This document shows, piece by piece, positions 12,865-22,919 of a stretch of 64,000 nt of DNA. Source of the DNA: Leptobrachium leishanense (lineage: Eukaryota; Chordata; Amphibia; Anura; Megophryidae); the NCBI GenBank assembly GCA_009667805.1, contig CM019071.1, positions 43,214,250 to 43,278,249 on the forward strand, read 5' to 3'. The notes beneath the pieces are model-generated. The model saw only the letters and a program-made list of their open reading frames with translations, was not told where the DNA came from and searched no databases. The first letter of the stretch is position 1. Each line of letters opens with the position of its first letter. The position numbers were made by a program, and so were the translations under genes.

Positions 12865-13700
12865 TAGACTTGTGCACCGATTTTTTTTTCGGTTCGATTC
12901 GGTTCGTTCGTATTTTGTAAATTTTCGTTTCGGCTCGTTTCGGCCGATTTCCGTTTCGGTTCGTTTCGTATCGACTTTTTTTCGTAATTTCGGAAATTTT
13001 CGTGTTTTTCGGAACGTCTGTTCTCCTCGTTTCAAAGTGTCTATTCGTTTTGACGTAAACTAATGGTTTTTCAGATCCGATATTTCTGTCGATACGATAA
13101 TTCTGTTGATACGATAATTCTGCCATTGAGATTTCTCATGTTTTACATGAAGGACACATTGAGATTTCTCTGGTTTCCCGGGAAGGATACATTGAGATTT
13201 CTCTGGTTTCCCGGGAAGGATACATTGAGATTTCTCTGGTTTTCCAGGAAGGATACATTGAGATTTCTCTGGTTTTCCAGGAAGGATACATTGAGATTTC
13301 TCTGGTTTTACAAGAAGGATACATTGAGATATCTCTGGTTTTACAAGAAGGATACATTGAGATTTCTCTGGTCTTACAAGAAGGATACATTGAGATGGGA
13401 ATGATACGAAATTACAGAATCAGCGATATAACCAAAAAATACATTGTCCGAAATTACTGAAATGGAACCGAAATCAGGAATGGAGCCGAAATTACGAATG
13501 GAACGAAAATGATTTTCGATTTTACACATTTCTAGTCCATTCGGAAAATCCGAACAAATTTTCGTTTCGTTTCGTAAATTTTTTCGGATCTGCCGTTTTC
13601 GGATCTGGTAAATTTTCAGAAAATCGTCCAAATCCGAATGCACGAATCGGGAAATTTCGGGAAAATTCCAAAATTCCGAAACCCGAAACGCACATCCCTA
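12865..13700. mobile_element. MITE-like repeat with TTCGG-rich arms and an internal minisatellite
   Basis: The left end TAGACTTGTGCAC and right end GTGC-complement GCACATCCCTA are imperfectly inverted, and the arms are full of TTCGGTTCG on the left and CGAAA-type complements on the right, giving a large fold-back. A 33-bp minisatellite (13126-13393) interrupts the middle. No target duplication was convincing. The left arm of a similar sequence in inverse sense is near 21946-22262. The TIR superfamily is not assigned. Confidence 0.5.
13126..13393. repeat. 33-bp minisatellite built from a LINE 3'-end module
   Basis: About eight units of 33 bp, each containing ACATTGAGATTTCTCTGG and an AGGAAGGAT block. 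The same module occurs singly at 29700-29780 and 45680-45740, where it is followed by TTTTCAAGTATGTCCTGGG at the end of minus-strand LINEs. The unit length is a multiple of three, so both strands stay open (KDTLRFLWFPG-type repeats); this is not a gene. Confidence 0.85.
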
Positions 13701-13705
13701 ATTAG

Positions 13706-13865
13706 CGACGGCGTTCTGTGGCTGATGGCGATCGGTGGCCGATTCGCTGCACTTTGGGGACCCTGCGGTGAATGCTGAATTCACCACAGGATCAGCAAAT
13801 CGGACTCGCTGAAATGAAGCGACTCAAAGAGCACTGAGATGTCAGTGCTCTCTGAATAACCCTGT
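13706..13865. mobile_element. Fragment of the CAGGGTTATCC-family TIR element
   Basis: Contains GGGGACCCTGCGGTGAAT and ends AATAACCCTG at 13865, matching the corresponding parts of the elements at 8007-8905 and 14633-15499. The other terminus is missing, apparently displaced by the MITE that ends at 13700. Confidence 0.6.
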
Positions 13866-14384
13866 AAGTCACCACGACGCTGCTGGGTATGTAATATGTA
13901 AATAATAAAAAAACGAAGATATTTTATGAGGAGGCGTGACATACACCTGCCAACATTAAGAGACTCCAAGTCTGACGGCATAAAAAGGACGATCCTGTAG
14001 GTACAAACAATTCATTCGAGACGATATCACTACAAGCAGGGGTCAAGTCCTGCAGGAACGCTTGGCAACGCAGTTCTCCCACTATTTTAGCAGGAGGAAC
14101 TTAGTTCCCCTTTGGCTGATTTACTGGGAAGCTGCGATTCCTATCTATACAGACACAATTTCATTGAACCGTCTATATTTAAAGTTTTTTCCTAGATTTA
14201 AGCACATTGGGAAGGCATAGGAATGACAATTTCTCAGTGTTTGCCAGTGGAATGACATTGTCATGCATAAAGAAGCGCTGCACCTGCTATGGTTCCCAGT
14301 TATCTTTTGGACTGGAATGGACAGAAATGTTGAGGAGTTCCCACACTTATTTTTTTTGAACTTGACCTCTAACTACAAGGAAAG
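13866..14384 (+). promoter_or_regulatory. Upstream region of OLFM4-like exon 1 (copy A), interrupted by a MITE
   Basis: From about 13880 to 14036 this matches the region ahead of the second exon 1 (16920-17070): both have TTTTATGAGGAGG, CACCTGCCAACATT or TACCTGCCAACATT, and ATTCATTC followed by TACTACAAG or CACTACAAG. The shared stretch is the likely promoter and 5' UTR of the gene family. In this copy a 335-bp MITE splits it 13 bases before the ATG. No TATA box or start site can be assigned with certainty. Confidence 0.5.
14037..14371. mobile_element. hAT-type MITE in the 5' UTR of OLFM4-like exon 1
   Basis: The element starts CAGGGGTCAAG and ends CTTGACCTCTA (imperfect 11-bp inverted ends) and is flanked by an exact 8-bp duplication ACTACAAG (14029-14036 and 14372-14379), the hallmark of hAT. 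The paralogous exon 1 at 17076 has the empty site, with a single TACTACAAG running straight into GAAAGATG. No transposase is encoded. Confidence 0.85.
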
Positions 14385-14444
14385 ATGCTGCTCCTGCTGC
14401 TAATGGTCACACTGGCCACTATAGAGGGTCGACCTTGCCCTGAG
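14385..14444 (+). pseudogene. OLFM4-like first coding exon (signal peptide), copy A
   Basis: Twenty codons, MLLLLLMVTLATIEGRPCPE, form a hydrophobic signal peptide and end at a consensus donor GAG|GTAAGT (14445). The exon is nearly identical to the one at 17076-17135 (two residue changes) and parallels the 20-codon exon at 60024. All three end in phase 0. No exons 2-5 follow before the second exon 1, and a hAT MITE lies in its 5' UTR, so this is probably an orphan duplicate of the promoter plus exon 1. It could still serve as an alternative first exon for downstream exons, which transcript data would show. Homology to copy B continues about 90 bp into the intron and then stops. Confidence 0.65.
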
Positions 14445-14632
14445 GTAAGTGATCATGTAACGATTCCTCTGCAGGGACAATCCATGGAAATGTCATTACC
14501 TGCACAGCAGAAAACAAGTCTGTGCAGACAGATTCTCATTGGTTCTCTGGACTTACAATTAGGTCCAAATATATTTGGACACAGGCATTTCATCCGCCAT
14601 CTTTGTTACAAAGTATTTCCAAATTAAACATA

Positions 14633-15499
14633 CAGGGTAATTCAAAGAGAATCGAAAAGTCACCGCATGTTCGGTGACTTTTCGTTCTCTTCAATTTGGT
14701 TCGATTTGGCGATCCCTTTTCGGCGACCCTGTGGTGTATTCAAGCACCACAGGGTCCCCAAATTGCAGGGAAAGGTCACCGCAAACCCGTCGAAAACTAA
14801 CTGCAAAACCCGGCGACTGCACACCGAAAACCTGCAAAAACATCTGGATTAACCCCGTCGAAAACGCCGGAAAAAAACGAGCAGGAGCCGATCACACGCA
14901 GCGCAGCTGCCGGAAAAAGCCGACACCGCAGACGAATGGAGTGAATAAATTAAAAAAACAGTTTGCTTGAATGTTTGAAAAGTGAAACGCTGTTTGCAAA
15001 GAAACTACTGAGCGAAAATTTCTGAAATTCACATATGAGATCCAATGAATTATAATAAAAAGGGCTGTTAAAAGTAAGTAAAGTTAAAGTTTAAAAAAAT
15101 GAAATTCCGAAAAATGCTTAAAATATCCTAAAAAATCTATTAGAAAAAAGAGACTCTTTACTGCAGAATATTATAATCAACGGTTTATTAGATATTGAAT
15201 TAAAATGGGAATATTTTTAACATTGAAGCCTATGGGATTCGCCTGAATAAACCTGCTGAATTAAACCACCGAATGGCAGGGCATTTCGGGAACCTTTCAC
15301 TGCTGGCTTGTGCTCTCTGAATAGTCGAAGCATTGCTTCTCCATGGGGATTCACTGCCCTCGAACAGGCACCGTATGTGCAGGCAATTCGCAGGATTTGG
15401 CGAATTGTCTGCTCTCTGGATAGCCGAATGGCCAAGAAAGGTAACCGAATGCGTTCGGTTCTCTTTCGGCAGCCATTCGGATCTCTTTGAATAACCCTG
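14633..15499. mobile_element. Non-autonomous TIR DNA element, CAGGGTTATCC family (copy 2)
   Basis: An 867-bp unit with ends CAGGGTAATTCAAAGAG and CTCTTTGAATAACCCTG, flanked by the 3-bp duplication ATA (14630-14632, 15500-15502). It is the inverse of the element at 8007-8905: for example GCAGGCAATTCGC and CAGGCACCGTATG appear in opposite sense. The sequence at 10800-10830 preserves the uninterrupted insertion site. No transposase. Confidence 0.8.
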
Positions 15500-15778
15500 A
15501 TAGTGACAGGAAACACACAGGATTAATACAAGAGCAGGATCTGGTTGCCGCACTTTGGGCACAGCATAACGTATTAGACGATTATATAGTGACACCTTCT
15601 TGGCTTTAATAATTCTCAAATACAATTAACAGGTTTTGGAATCATACAGAAACATACCTTGTATTTCAATGCAGGATCCTGTAAATATGTTTTTGGAAAT
15701 TAAACGGTTAAAAATTGGCAATAAAAAAAAAACAAATAAAAGTAATGTGAGCACAGTTGACACATAGAATTTATTTAA
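15500..15778. other. Continuation of the host repeat; no gene
   Basis: It resumes the repeat seen at 10825-10960 (AACACACAGGATTAATACA, CAGGATCTGGTTG) after the TIR element. From about 15620 on it is unrecognised AT-rich sequence. Confidence 0.4.
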
Positions 15779-16910
15779 CCCCTTCACTCCAGAGATCATT
15801 TTTATCAGTTTCATTTTTTCCCATCACGTTTAAATGTCATTTGAAGTAACATTTTATTGTAGAACCCAGACACATTATGTGACGTGTGTCACTTTGGACT
15901 TGGGGTACATGAGCCTAGAAATGTATTTTGGAGGTGCAGGCCTCATGTTCCATATTATTTCCCTGCCCTCTCTTGTGTTTAAGTCACCCTGTGCCTGTAG
16001 AGTGCAGAGTGCAGGGTGTTTGTGTAATCTGTGTTATTTATGAATAATGTTATTGTCACACTGTCTATCGTTATGTTACATGTGTATCTGTTGATATATG
16101 CTGTATATTTGAGTAGTTTTGTTAATCAGATTTCTCAGGCAAACACTGCCCCATTAGCTTATGTTTTAGACTGTAATCTTGTTTACCATCCACGACTGTC
16201 ATTGCCCTGTCTTGTTTGGGAATGTTGAGTAAGTGTTTATCCAATTATCTTTCCTAGTCAAATTATATCCCAAATGCCGTGAAGCAGAAGGAGCAGTAAT
16301 TTCAGAAACCCTTACAACATTTTCTAGGGAAAGTTTTGTATATGTAAATAACCCATGTTTGACCGCATAAATATCTGTGCCTGTCCTTAATAAAACCAGA
16401 TCCATTTTGACCCTGAAATCCTCCAGATCTACAGCCTTGTTTTATTTCTGGGGGATGCTATCAGGCTCCCTACATGTCTGGTCCTTAAGCTTCATCTGAG
16501 GACTGGAGGAAGGCACGAGATTCTGCTGGGGAGAACACCGGGGTCTGGCGGGGAAACGGCATTGACAGATTTGACTCGGTCAGGGTACTGAGATCTGTTA
16601 CATTATATATTTTTTTTTCCAGCATATTCTGCAGAATCAAAATATGTCATTAGTGCATGTATAAATCTTATCATGTCAGAATGCGCTGCCAAAAATTTAA
16701 AAAAATATATAAATTATATATATAAATATATTTCCTTTCAAATTTCAAACATTTGCAGATTATATTTTTATTTTTTCACATTTTATCATTCAAAGCATTG
16801 TGGTTATTCTTTCTATAGTTTTTTTCTTTAAAAAAAACTGAAATGGAGAAGCTGTTACTGGATTGATTTGAGGAGATACATGCAGACTGGACTGAGCCGG
16901 TTAAGTTATT
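15779..16910. mobile_element. piggyBac-like MITE (copy 1), carrying an LTR-like insertion
   Basis: TTAA flanks both ends (15775-15778, 16911-16914). The termini CCCCTTCACTCCAGAG and, on the other strand, CCGGCTCAGTCCAGTC match at about 10 of 14 positions. Interior phrases such as AAATATGTCATTAGTG and TTTTCACATTTTA match the TTAA element at 18299-19536. A 723-bp insertion occupies 15879-16601. No transposase is present. Confidence 0.6.
15879..16601. mobile_element. LTR-like insertion within the piggyBac-like MITE
   Basis: The 723-bp stretch is flanked by ATTAT on both sides (15874-15878, 16602-16606); the related element near 18410 has the uninterrupted ATTATATAT. It contains a TTAATAAAACCAG polyadenylation-type signal near 16386. 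The ends GTGAC and GTTAC are inverted relative to each other. This fits a solo LTR, though the terminal TG/CA is ambiguous by one base. Confidence 0.5.
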
Positions 16911-16914
16911 GCTG

Positions 16915-17075
16915 TCAGGTATTTAATATGTGAATAAAGAGAATGGATAATATTTTATGAGGAGGTGTACCCACATTTACCTGCCAACATTCAGAGGCTT
17001 CCAGGTCTGACACCATGAGAAGGTGTTTCTGCATCCAGACAGGATTCATTCAAAAAGATATTACTACAAGGAAAG
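16915..17075 (+). promoter_or_regulatory. Upstream region and 5' UTR of OLFM4-like exon 1 (copy B)
   Basis: It is conserved with 13880-14036 and lacks the MITE. It contains GTATTTAATATGTGAATAAA and ATATTTTATGAGGAGG, AT-rich blocks that could hold a core promoter, and a short leader ending TACTACAAGGAAAG before the ATG. The promoter assignment rests only on conservation between the two copies. Confidence 0.45.
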
Positions 17076-17135
17076 ATGCTTCTCCTGCTGCTAATGGTCA
17101 CACTGGCCTTTATAGAGGGTCGACCTCACCCTGAG
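17076..17135 (+). CDS. OLFM4-like first coding exon (signal peptide), copy B
   Basis: Twenty codons encode MLLLLLMVTLAFIEGRPHPE, a hydrophobic secretory signal, ending in the donor GAG|GTAAGT at 17136. It is paralogous to 14385-14444 and to the 20-codon exon at 60024-60083; all three end in phase 0. The nearest downstream olfactomedin exon on this strand is 26930-27533, almost 10 kb away, and I found no exons 2-4 between them; that interval is filled with MITEs and satellites. The copy is therefore probably part of a broken gene, with its middle exons deleted or displaced. Confidence is high that it is a family exon 1 and low that it still makes a product. Confidence 0.7.
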
Positions 17136-17516
17136 GTAAGTGGTCATGTTACAGTTCCTTTGCCGGGACACTCCATGAAAATGTCATTACCTGCACTGCA
17201 GAAAAAAGTCCCCCAGCCTTACTGCAGGTTTTAGTGCACTTGGTCAGCCATCAGACTATCAGGTTTACTCTCCCTTCTGAATGGATCAGAAATGGACACT
17301 CCAGAGAGACACCATAACCACTTCACCTTTTTACAATGCTTACAATGAGAACTCTGTCCCTACAGCCTCAGTTTCCAAAATGATTTAGTATAAGTATATA
17401 AGTATTGTGACATAAGATAGGGCTTGGTTCTGGGGGCCATTAAATTCCACCAGCAGTGCTGCATTGCGGCCGAGAGTCTGATTGCTTCAGGGAGAATGTT
17501 TTCTGTTCAAATTGAT
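17136..17516. other. Intron-1 sequence of OLFM4-like copy B
   Basis: The first 90 bases match the intron after the exon at 14385. No exon-like frame or further repeat boundary was seen in the rest. Confidence 0.4.
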
Positions 17517-17870
17517 GCAAGTATGTATAACAGTGTGTAATTATGTGTAAGTATGTGTAACAGTGTGCAAGTATGTGTAACAGTGTATAAGTGTGTGTAA
17601 CTGTGTGCAAATATGTGTAACTGTGCAACTATGTATAACAGTGTATAAGTATGTGTAACTGTGTGCAAGTATGTGTAACAGTGTGCAATTATGTATAACA
17701 GTTTATAAGTATGTGTAACAGTGTTATACATACTTACACATACTTGCATAACACTGTTACACATACTTACACACTGTTATACATAATTGCACACGGTTAT
17801 ACATAATTGCACACTGTTACACATACTTGCACACAGTTACACATACTTATACACTGTTACTATCCAAGGT
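17517..17870. repeat. GTGTAA/TTACAC tandem repeat that inverts on itself
   Basis: From 17517 to about 17725 the strand reads variants of AGTATGTGTAACAGTGT; from about 17728 to 17866 it reads the complement (ACACTGTTACACATACTT). The two halves can fold into a long imperfect hairpin centred near 17727. Confidence 0.85.
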
Positions 17871-18294
17871 CCTGCTCTGTAAAAAATAGTCGGCTGATGT
17901 GGATAACAGCAGACTTACTCTATCGAAGGTCCCGATGAGAAAAAAACAAATAGATGAAGTGTTTCACCATCGACTATTGTCCAGGGTGCTGAACCTTGGA
18001 CCGTCACCGATAGTGAAAGATTTCATCAGACTATTTCAGCAAAGAAAAAAACAGACCTCGATATTACATTTAAAAATAGTTAGGAAACCTAAAGATTAAC
18101 CTAAAAAATTCCTGACAAATTCCAAAAAAGTCCTAAAAAATTAATTAAAAAATTATCTGTTTGCTGCAGATGAAACTAAAAAATGTTTTAAGAGATATTT
18201 ATTAAATAGTTAAAAACGCAAGTAATTTTTTACATTGAAAAGTATGGAGCAATAAAGCCTAGTTTTGTTTAAAATTAGTTAGAAACCCTAAAGA
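17871..18294. other. No gene; AT-rich repeat-like sequence
   Basis: The segment 18100-18290 resembles 19997-20119 (CTGCAGAT.TAACTAAAAAATG, AAGAGATATTTA), so it is an interspersed or locally duplicated sequence. There is a short frame at 17899-18099 with no recognisable motif. Confidence 0.35.
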
Positions 18295-18298
18295 TTAA

Positions 18299-18781
18299 CC
18301 CTTTCGCTGCTGAGGCTTTTCCCGCCCCTGTGCTGAGGTCATTTTTTACCTGTTTTGCGCATCATGTTTAAACGTGTTTTGAAGGCTTATTTTAGTATAT
18401 GACACCGACATATTATATATCGTTCTTTCCGTCAGACTCGGTAGATTCATAATATGTCATTATTATATGTATACGTTATGTCATGTCTGTATATTATAAC
18501 AAAAAATGCAATAAAATATGTATTTTCAATAATTTACAACGTGTAAAGTGTTTTTTTCCACATTTTAACATGCGAGCAATTGCGGTTATATTTTGTATGG
18601 GGTGCGCTTGTTAAAAAAATTAGAGATGGGGTCTCGTTACATTTTTTTTTGGGGAAAATGGCACTATTTTTAACAAACGCACTGCATACAAAAATCGTTA
18701 GTGCAGCATCATTGTTCACATTATAATTGAAATGGGAACAATATTGCTGCATTAACAACCCAAAAAAATAAAAAAAGTGTT

Positions 18782-18827
<46 letters not shown>

Positions 18828-19536
18828 TTTTCAATTTTTTTTTTTTTTTACAAATTTTTTAACTTTCATGTTTGGTATCGTTGGAACGGCCATGCTCTGG
18901 CCGATCCAACGATATCAAAATTTAACCCCTAGCTGCCACGGATCGGGAGATAGGGAGTTCATTGGAACTCCCTATCTCCACAGTTGGTGGCAGTTAGGGG
19001 TTAACTGTAGGACTGGCGTCATCGTGCTGCGCACGATGACGCCAGTCCTCTGGGGGAGTTCCCGGAAGCTTGGCCGACATCCAAGATGTCGGCCAGCTCC
19101 CGGGAAGGATCGCGAATCGGCGCTTTTCAGCGCCGATTTGCGATCCAGCTCCCCAGGGGTTAATGCCAGGCATCATTTGGAAGGGCAGGCTGTGCCCTTC
19201 CAAATGATGCCTGGGTTAAGCCCCTGTGTGCCACCGATCGGGAGGGAGAGAGGTCCGAAGGACCTCCCCCCCCTCCCTTTCAGGCGCCTCCTCCGCACAT
19301 GCGGGGGGGGCGCCTGAATTAGGTGTCATCGCGCCCCCGCGATGACACCTAATGTTGGCGGCTGCTGGTCCGGATGCCGGGCTGACATCCAGGATGTCAG
19401 CCCGCACCGGAGGGACCAGCGATCGGCCGGAACCCGGCCGAACGCTGACCCCAAACTGAGGACGCGCTCAGCGCGTCCTCAGCACACCAGCGGTAATGCT
19501 GAGGACGCGCTGAGCGCGTCCTTAGCATTGAAGTGG
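18299..19536. mobile_element. piggyBac-like MITE (copy 2), hairpin-rich
   Basis: It is flanked by TTAA (18295-18298, 19537-19540). The ends CCCTTTCGCTGCTGAGG and, inverted, CCACTTCAATGCTAAGG share about 12 of 17 positions. It contains a T-run of more than 40 bases at 18781-18825 and a GC-rich right half with successive hairpins (for example GCGTCATCGTGC facing GCACGATGACGC; TGAGGACGCGCTGAGCGCGTC). The frames at 18868-19588 are hairpin artefacts on both strands. No transposase. Confidence 0.7.
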
Positions 19537-19566
19537 TTAACCCAAAAATTACCGAAACATGCCTAA

Positions 19567-19993
19567 GGCTAGGGTCAGACGAACGCATTTTTCACGTCGT
19601 CCGTGAAAAAGTGCGTTCAAACGAACGTACGTATTTTTTCCCGGAATACGCGATAGCGGTCATACGATGCGCCTTTTCGTCCGTGATTTTGTACGGATCA
19701 TCAATAAAACACTTTTTGTGTCTGGATGTTATGTTAGCCGGACATTAGCAGCGTCTGACGTCTCCCAATCACGCAAACACGCCGCTATGCGGACGCAGCA
19801 CACTCTGTACGTCAGTACTAGCGGTTTGACGTTCTCGAAAAAATGCGTTCGTTTGCAACTTGCGTTGCGCGGACGAACTTTCGTGCAGCCGTACTTCGTA
19901 TGTTCCCCGGCATTGGACGTCATTTGCTGCTAGTACGGCCGTGATTTCGTGCGGCTAAACGCACATTAAAACTGCGCTAGTCTGACCCTAGCC
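19567..19993. mobile_element. Harbinger-like MITE (copy 1)
   Basis: A 427-bp unit has inverted ends GGCTAGGGTCAGACGAACGC and its near-complement (GCGCTAGTCTGACCCTAGCC), bordered by TAA and TTA. It is CpG-rich with ACGAACGCATTTTT-type subterminal blocks. The inverted copy at 22334-22760 has the same length. Confidence 0.75.
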
Positions 19994-20119
19994 TTAATCC
20001 TAAAAAAAAATAATTTAAAAAAATTGCATATTGCTGCAGATATAACTAAAAAATGGTTTAAGAGATATTTAATTAAAAGTTAAAAACACAAATAATTTTT
20101 TAAATTTAAAAAACGATGC

Positions 20120-21945
20120 TGCATTAATTATACTGCAGAGAGGCGCTGCCCAGCAGTGTGCGGATTCATATGCTGCATTAATTATAGTGTAGAGGTGCTG
20201 CCCTGCAGTGTGTGGATTCATATGCTGCATTAATTATACTGCAGAGAGGTGCTTCCCTGCAGTGTGCGGATTCATATGCTGCATTAATTATACTGCAGAG
20301 AGGCGCTTCCCAGCAGTGTGTGGATTCATATGCTGCATTAATTATACCGCAGAGAGGCGCTTCCCAGCAGTGTGTGGATTCATATGCTGCATTAATTATA
20401 CTGCAGAGAGGTGCTTCCCTGCAGTGTGCGGATTCATATGCTGCATTAATTATACTGCAGAGAGGCGCTTCCCAGCAGTGTGTGGATTCATATGCTGCAT
20501 TAATTATACTGCAGAGAGGTGCTTCCCTGCAGTGTGCGGATTCATATGCTGCATTAATTATACTGCAGAGAGGCGCTTCCCAGCAGTGTGTGGATTCATA
20601 TGCTGCATTAATTATACTGCAGAGAGGTGCTTCCCTGCAGTGTGTGGATTCATATGCTGCATTAATTATACTGCAGAGAGGCGCTTCCCAGCAGTGTGTG
20701 GATTCATATGCTGCATTAATTATACTGCAGAGAGGCGCTTCCCAGCAGTGTGTGGATTCATATGCTGCATTAATTATACTGCAGAGAGGTGCTTCCCTGC
20801 AGTGTGCGGATTCATATGCTGCATTAATTATACTGCAGAGAGGCGCTTCCCAGCAGTGTGAGGATTCATATGCTGCATTAATTATACTGCAGAGAGGCGC
20901 TTCCCAGCAGTGTGTGGATTCATATGCTGCATTAATTATACTGCAGAGAGGCGCTTCCCAGCAGTGTGTGGATTCATATGCTGCATTAATTATACTGTAG
21001 AGGCGCTTCCCAGCAGTGTGTGGATTCATATGCTGCATTAATTATACTGCAGAGAGGCGCTTCCCAGCAGTGTGTGGATTCATATGCTGCATTAATTATA
21101 CTGTAGAGGCGCTTCCCAGCAGTGTGTGGATTCATATGCTGCATTAATTATACTGCAGAGAGGCGCTTCCCAGCAGTGTGCGGATTCATATGCTGCATTA
21201 ATTATACCGCAGAGAGGTGCTTCCCAGCAGTGTGAGGATTCATATGCTGCATTAATTATACCGCAGAGAGGCGCTTCCCAGCAGTGTGAGGATTCATATG
21301 CTGCATTAATTATACCGCAGAGAGGCGCTTCCCAGCAGTGTGAGGATTCATATGCTGCATTAATTATAGTGTAGAGGTGTTGTCCTGCAGTGTAGATTCA
21401 TATGCTGCATTAATTATACCGCAGAGAGGCGCTTCCCAGCAGTGTGAGGATTCATATGCTGCATTAATTATACCGCAGAGAGGTGCTTCCCAGCAGTGTG
21501 AGGATTCATATGCTGCATTAATTATAGTGTAGAGGTGTTGTCCTGCAGTGTAGATTCATATGCTGCATTAATTATGGTGTAAAGGTGCTGCCCTGCAGTG
21601 TGCGGATTCATATGCTGCATTAATTATACCGCAGAGAGGTGCTTCCCAGCAGTGTGAGGATTCATATGCTGCATTAATTATAGTGTAGAGGTGTTGTCCT
21701 GCAGTGTAGATTCATATGCTGCATTAATTATGGTGTAAAGGTGCTGCCCTGCAGTGTGCGGATTCATATGCTGCATTAATTATATTGTAGAGGTGCTGCC
21801 CTGCAGTGTGCGGATTCATATGCTGTATTAATTATACTGCAGAGAATAGAAGTGCTGCCCTGCAGTGTGAGGATTCATATGCTGCATTAATTATATTGTA
21901 GAGGTGCTGCCCGGCAGTGTGTGGATTCATATGCTGCAACTACCG
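20120..21945. repeat. 54-bp satellite array
   Basis: About 34 tandem units contain GGATTCATATGCTGCATTAA and TATACTGCAGAGAGG, ending CAGCAGTGTG. The main unit is 54 bp; shorter variants of about 50 bp (TATAGTGTAGAGGTG type) become commoner towards the right. Because 54 is a multiple of three, frames stay open on both strands (286 codons on -, 262 and 217 on +). These frames are artefacts. Confidence 0.93.
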
Positions 21946-22333
21946 AATTTGAAATGAACTATCAAATGGATATTGAGTAACTATCGAATTGATCGAAACA
22001 ATACGAAATTACCGAATCAGCAATGGAACCGAAAAAATACGATGTTCGAAATGACCAAAATGAAACCGAAATCACGAATGGAACGAAAATGACTTGCGAT
22101 TTTACAAATTTCACGTTCATACGAAATAACTAAATTATTTTGTTTCGTATAGGAAATTATTTCGGATGCTGTGTATTTCGGTGCCGATATCGTACGAATC
22201 CAAAGCACTGAATCGGACCGATTCGTGAAAAAAAACGAATCGGTCCGAATCGAAATGCACACATTCATTTGATTGGCTGTGTGCATGCTAGGTTGTCAGC
22301 CCAGAGGATGAGGAGGATATGGTGCAGGAATTA
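21946..22333. repeat. Fragment of a TTCGG/CCGAA-type MITE
   Basis: Runs of ACCGAAT, CGAAATTACC and ATCGGTCCGAATCG end at AAATGCACACATTCATT, matching the right arm of the element at 12865-13700 (ACCCGAAACGCACATCCC). Only one side of the element is recognisable. Confidence 0.4.
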
Positions 22334-22760
22334 GGCTAAGGTCAGACGAAAGCAGTTTTAGCGTGCGTTTAACCGCACTAAATCACGGCCGTGCTAGCAG
22401 CAAATGACGTCCAATGCCGGGCTGCATATGAAGAACGGCCGCACAAAAGTGCGGCCGCGCAATGCAAGTGGCAAACGAACGCATTTTTTCGAGAACGTCA
22501 AACCGCTAGTACTGACGTATAGAGTGCGCTGCGTCCGCATAGCGGCGTGTTTGCGTGATTGGGAGACGTCAGACGCTGCTAGTGTACGGCCAACATAATG
22601 TCCAGACACAAAAAGTGTTTTATTGATGATCCGTACAAAATCATGGACAAAAATGCGCATCGTATGAACGCTATCGCGTATTCCATGAAAAAATGCGTCC
22701 ATTCGTTCGAACGCACTTTTTCACGGACAACGCGAAAGATGCGTTAGTCTGACCCTAGCC
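22334..22760. mobile_element. Harbinger-like MITE (copy 2)
   Basis: A 427-bp unit with ends GGCTAAGGTCAGACGAA and GTCTGACCCTAGCC, flanked by an exact TTA duplication (22331-22333, 22761-22763), as expected for the TWA target of PIF/Harbinger. It is the reverse orientation of 19567-19993. The 102-codon minus frame in it mirrors a + frame in the other copy and is not a gene. Confidence 0.78.
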
Positions 22761-22919
22761 TTAAGGCTAGAATAGACATTCATTTGAGACAGAGATGATT
22801 GGGGGGGGGGTGTCGGTCAGAAGGCTACTTTCATTTTTAACGTTTTGCGTTTTTGTTCCTCCACACCCATTTGTGGTTGAGTGTGTCCCTTTAACAGCAG
22901 GAACTAAGTCGACCCTAAG

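Noticed and set aside
18868..19588. Overlapping frames on both strands in GC-rich sequence
   Set aside because: They arise from the hairpins of a piggyBac-like MITE; each strand mirrors the other.
20178..21038. 286-codon minus and 262-codon plus frames in the 54-bp array
   Set aside because: Same artefact of a period divisible by three; open on both strands.
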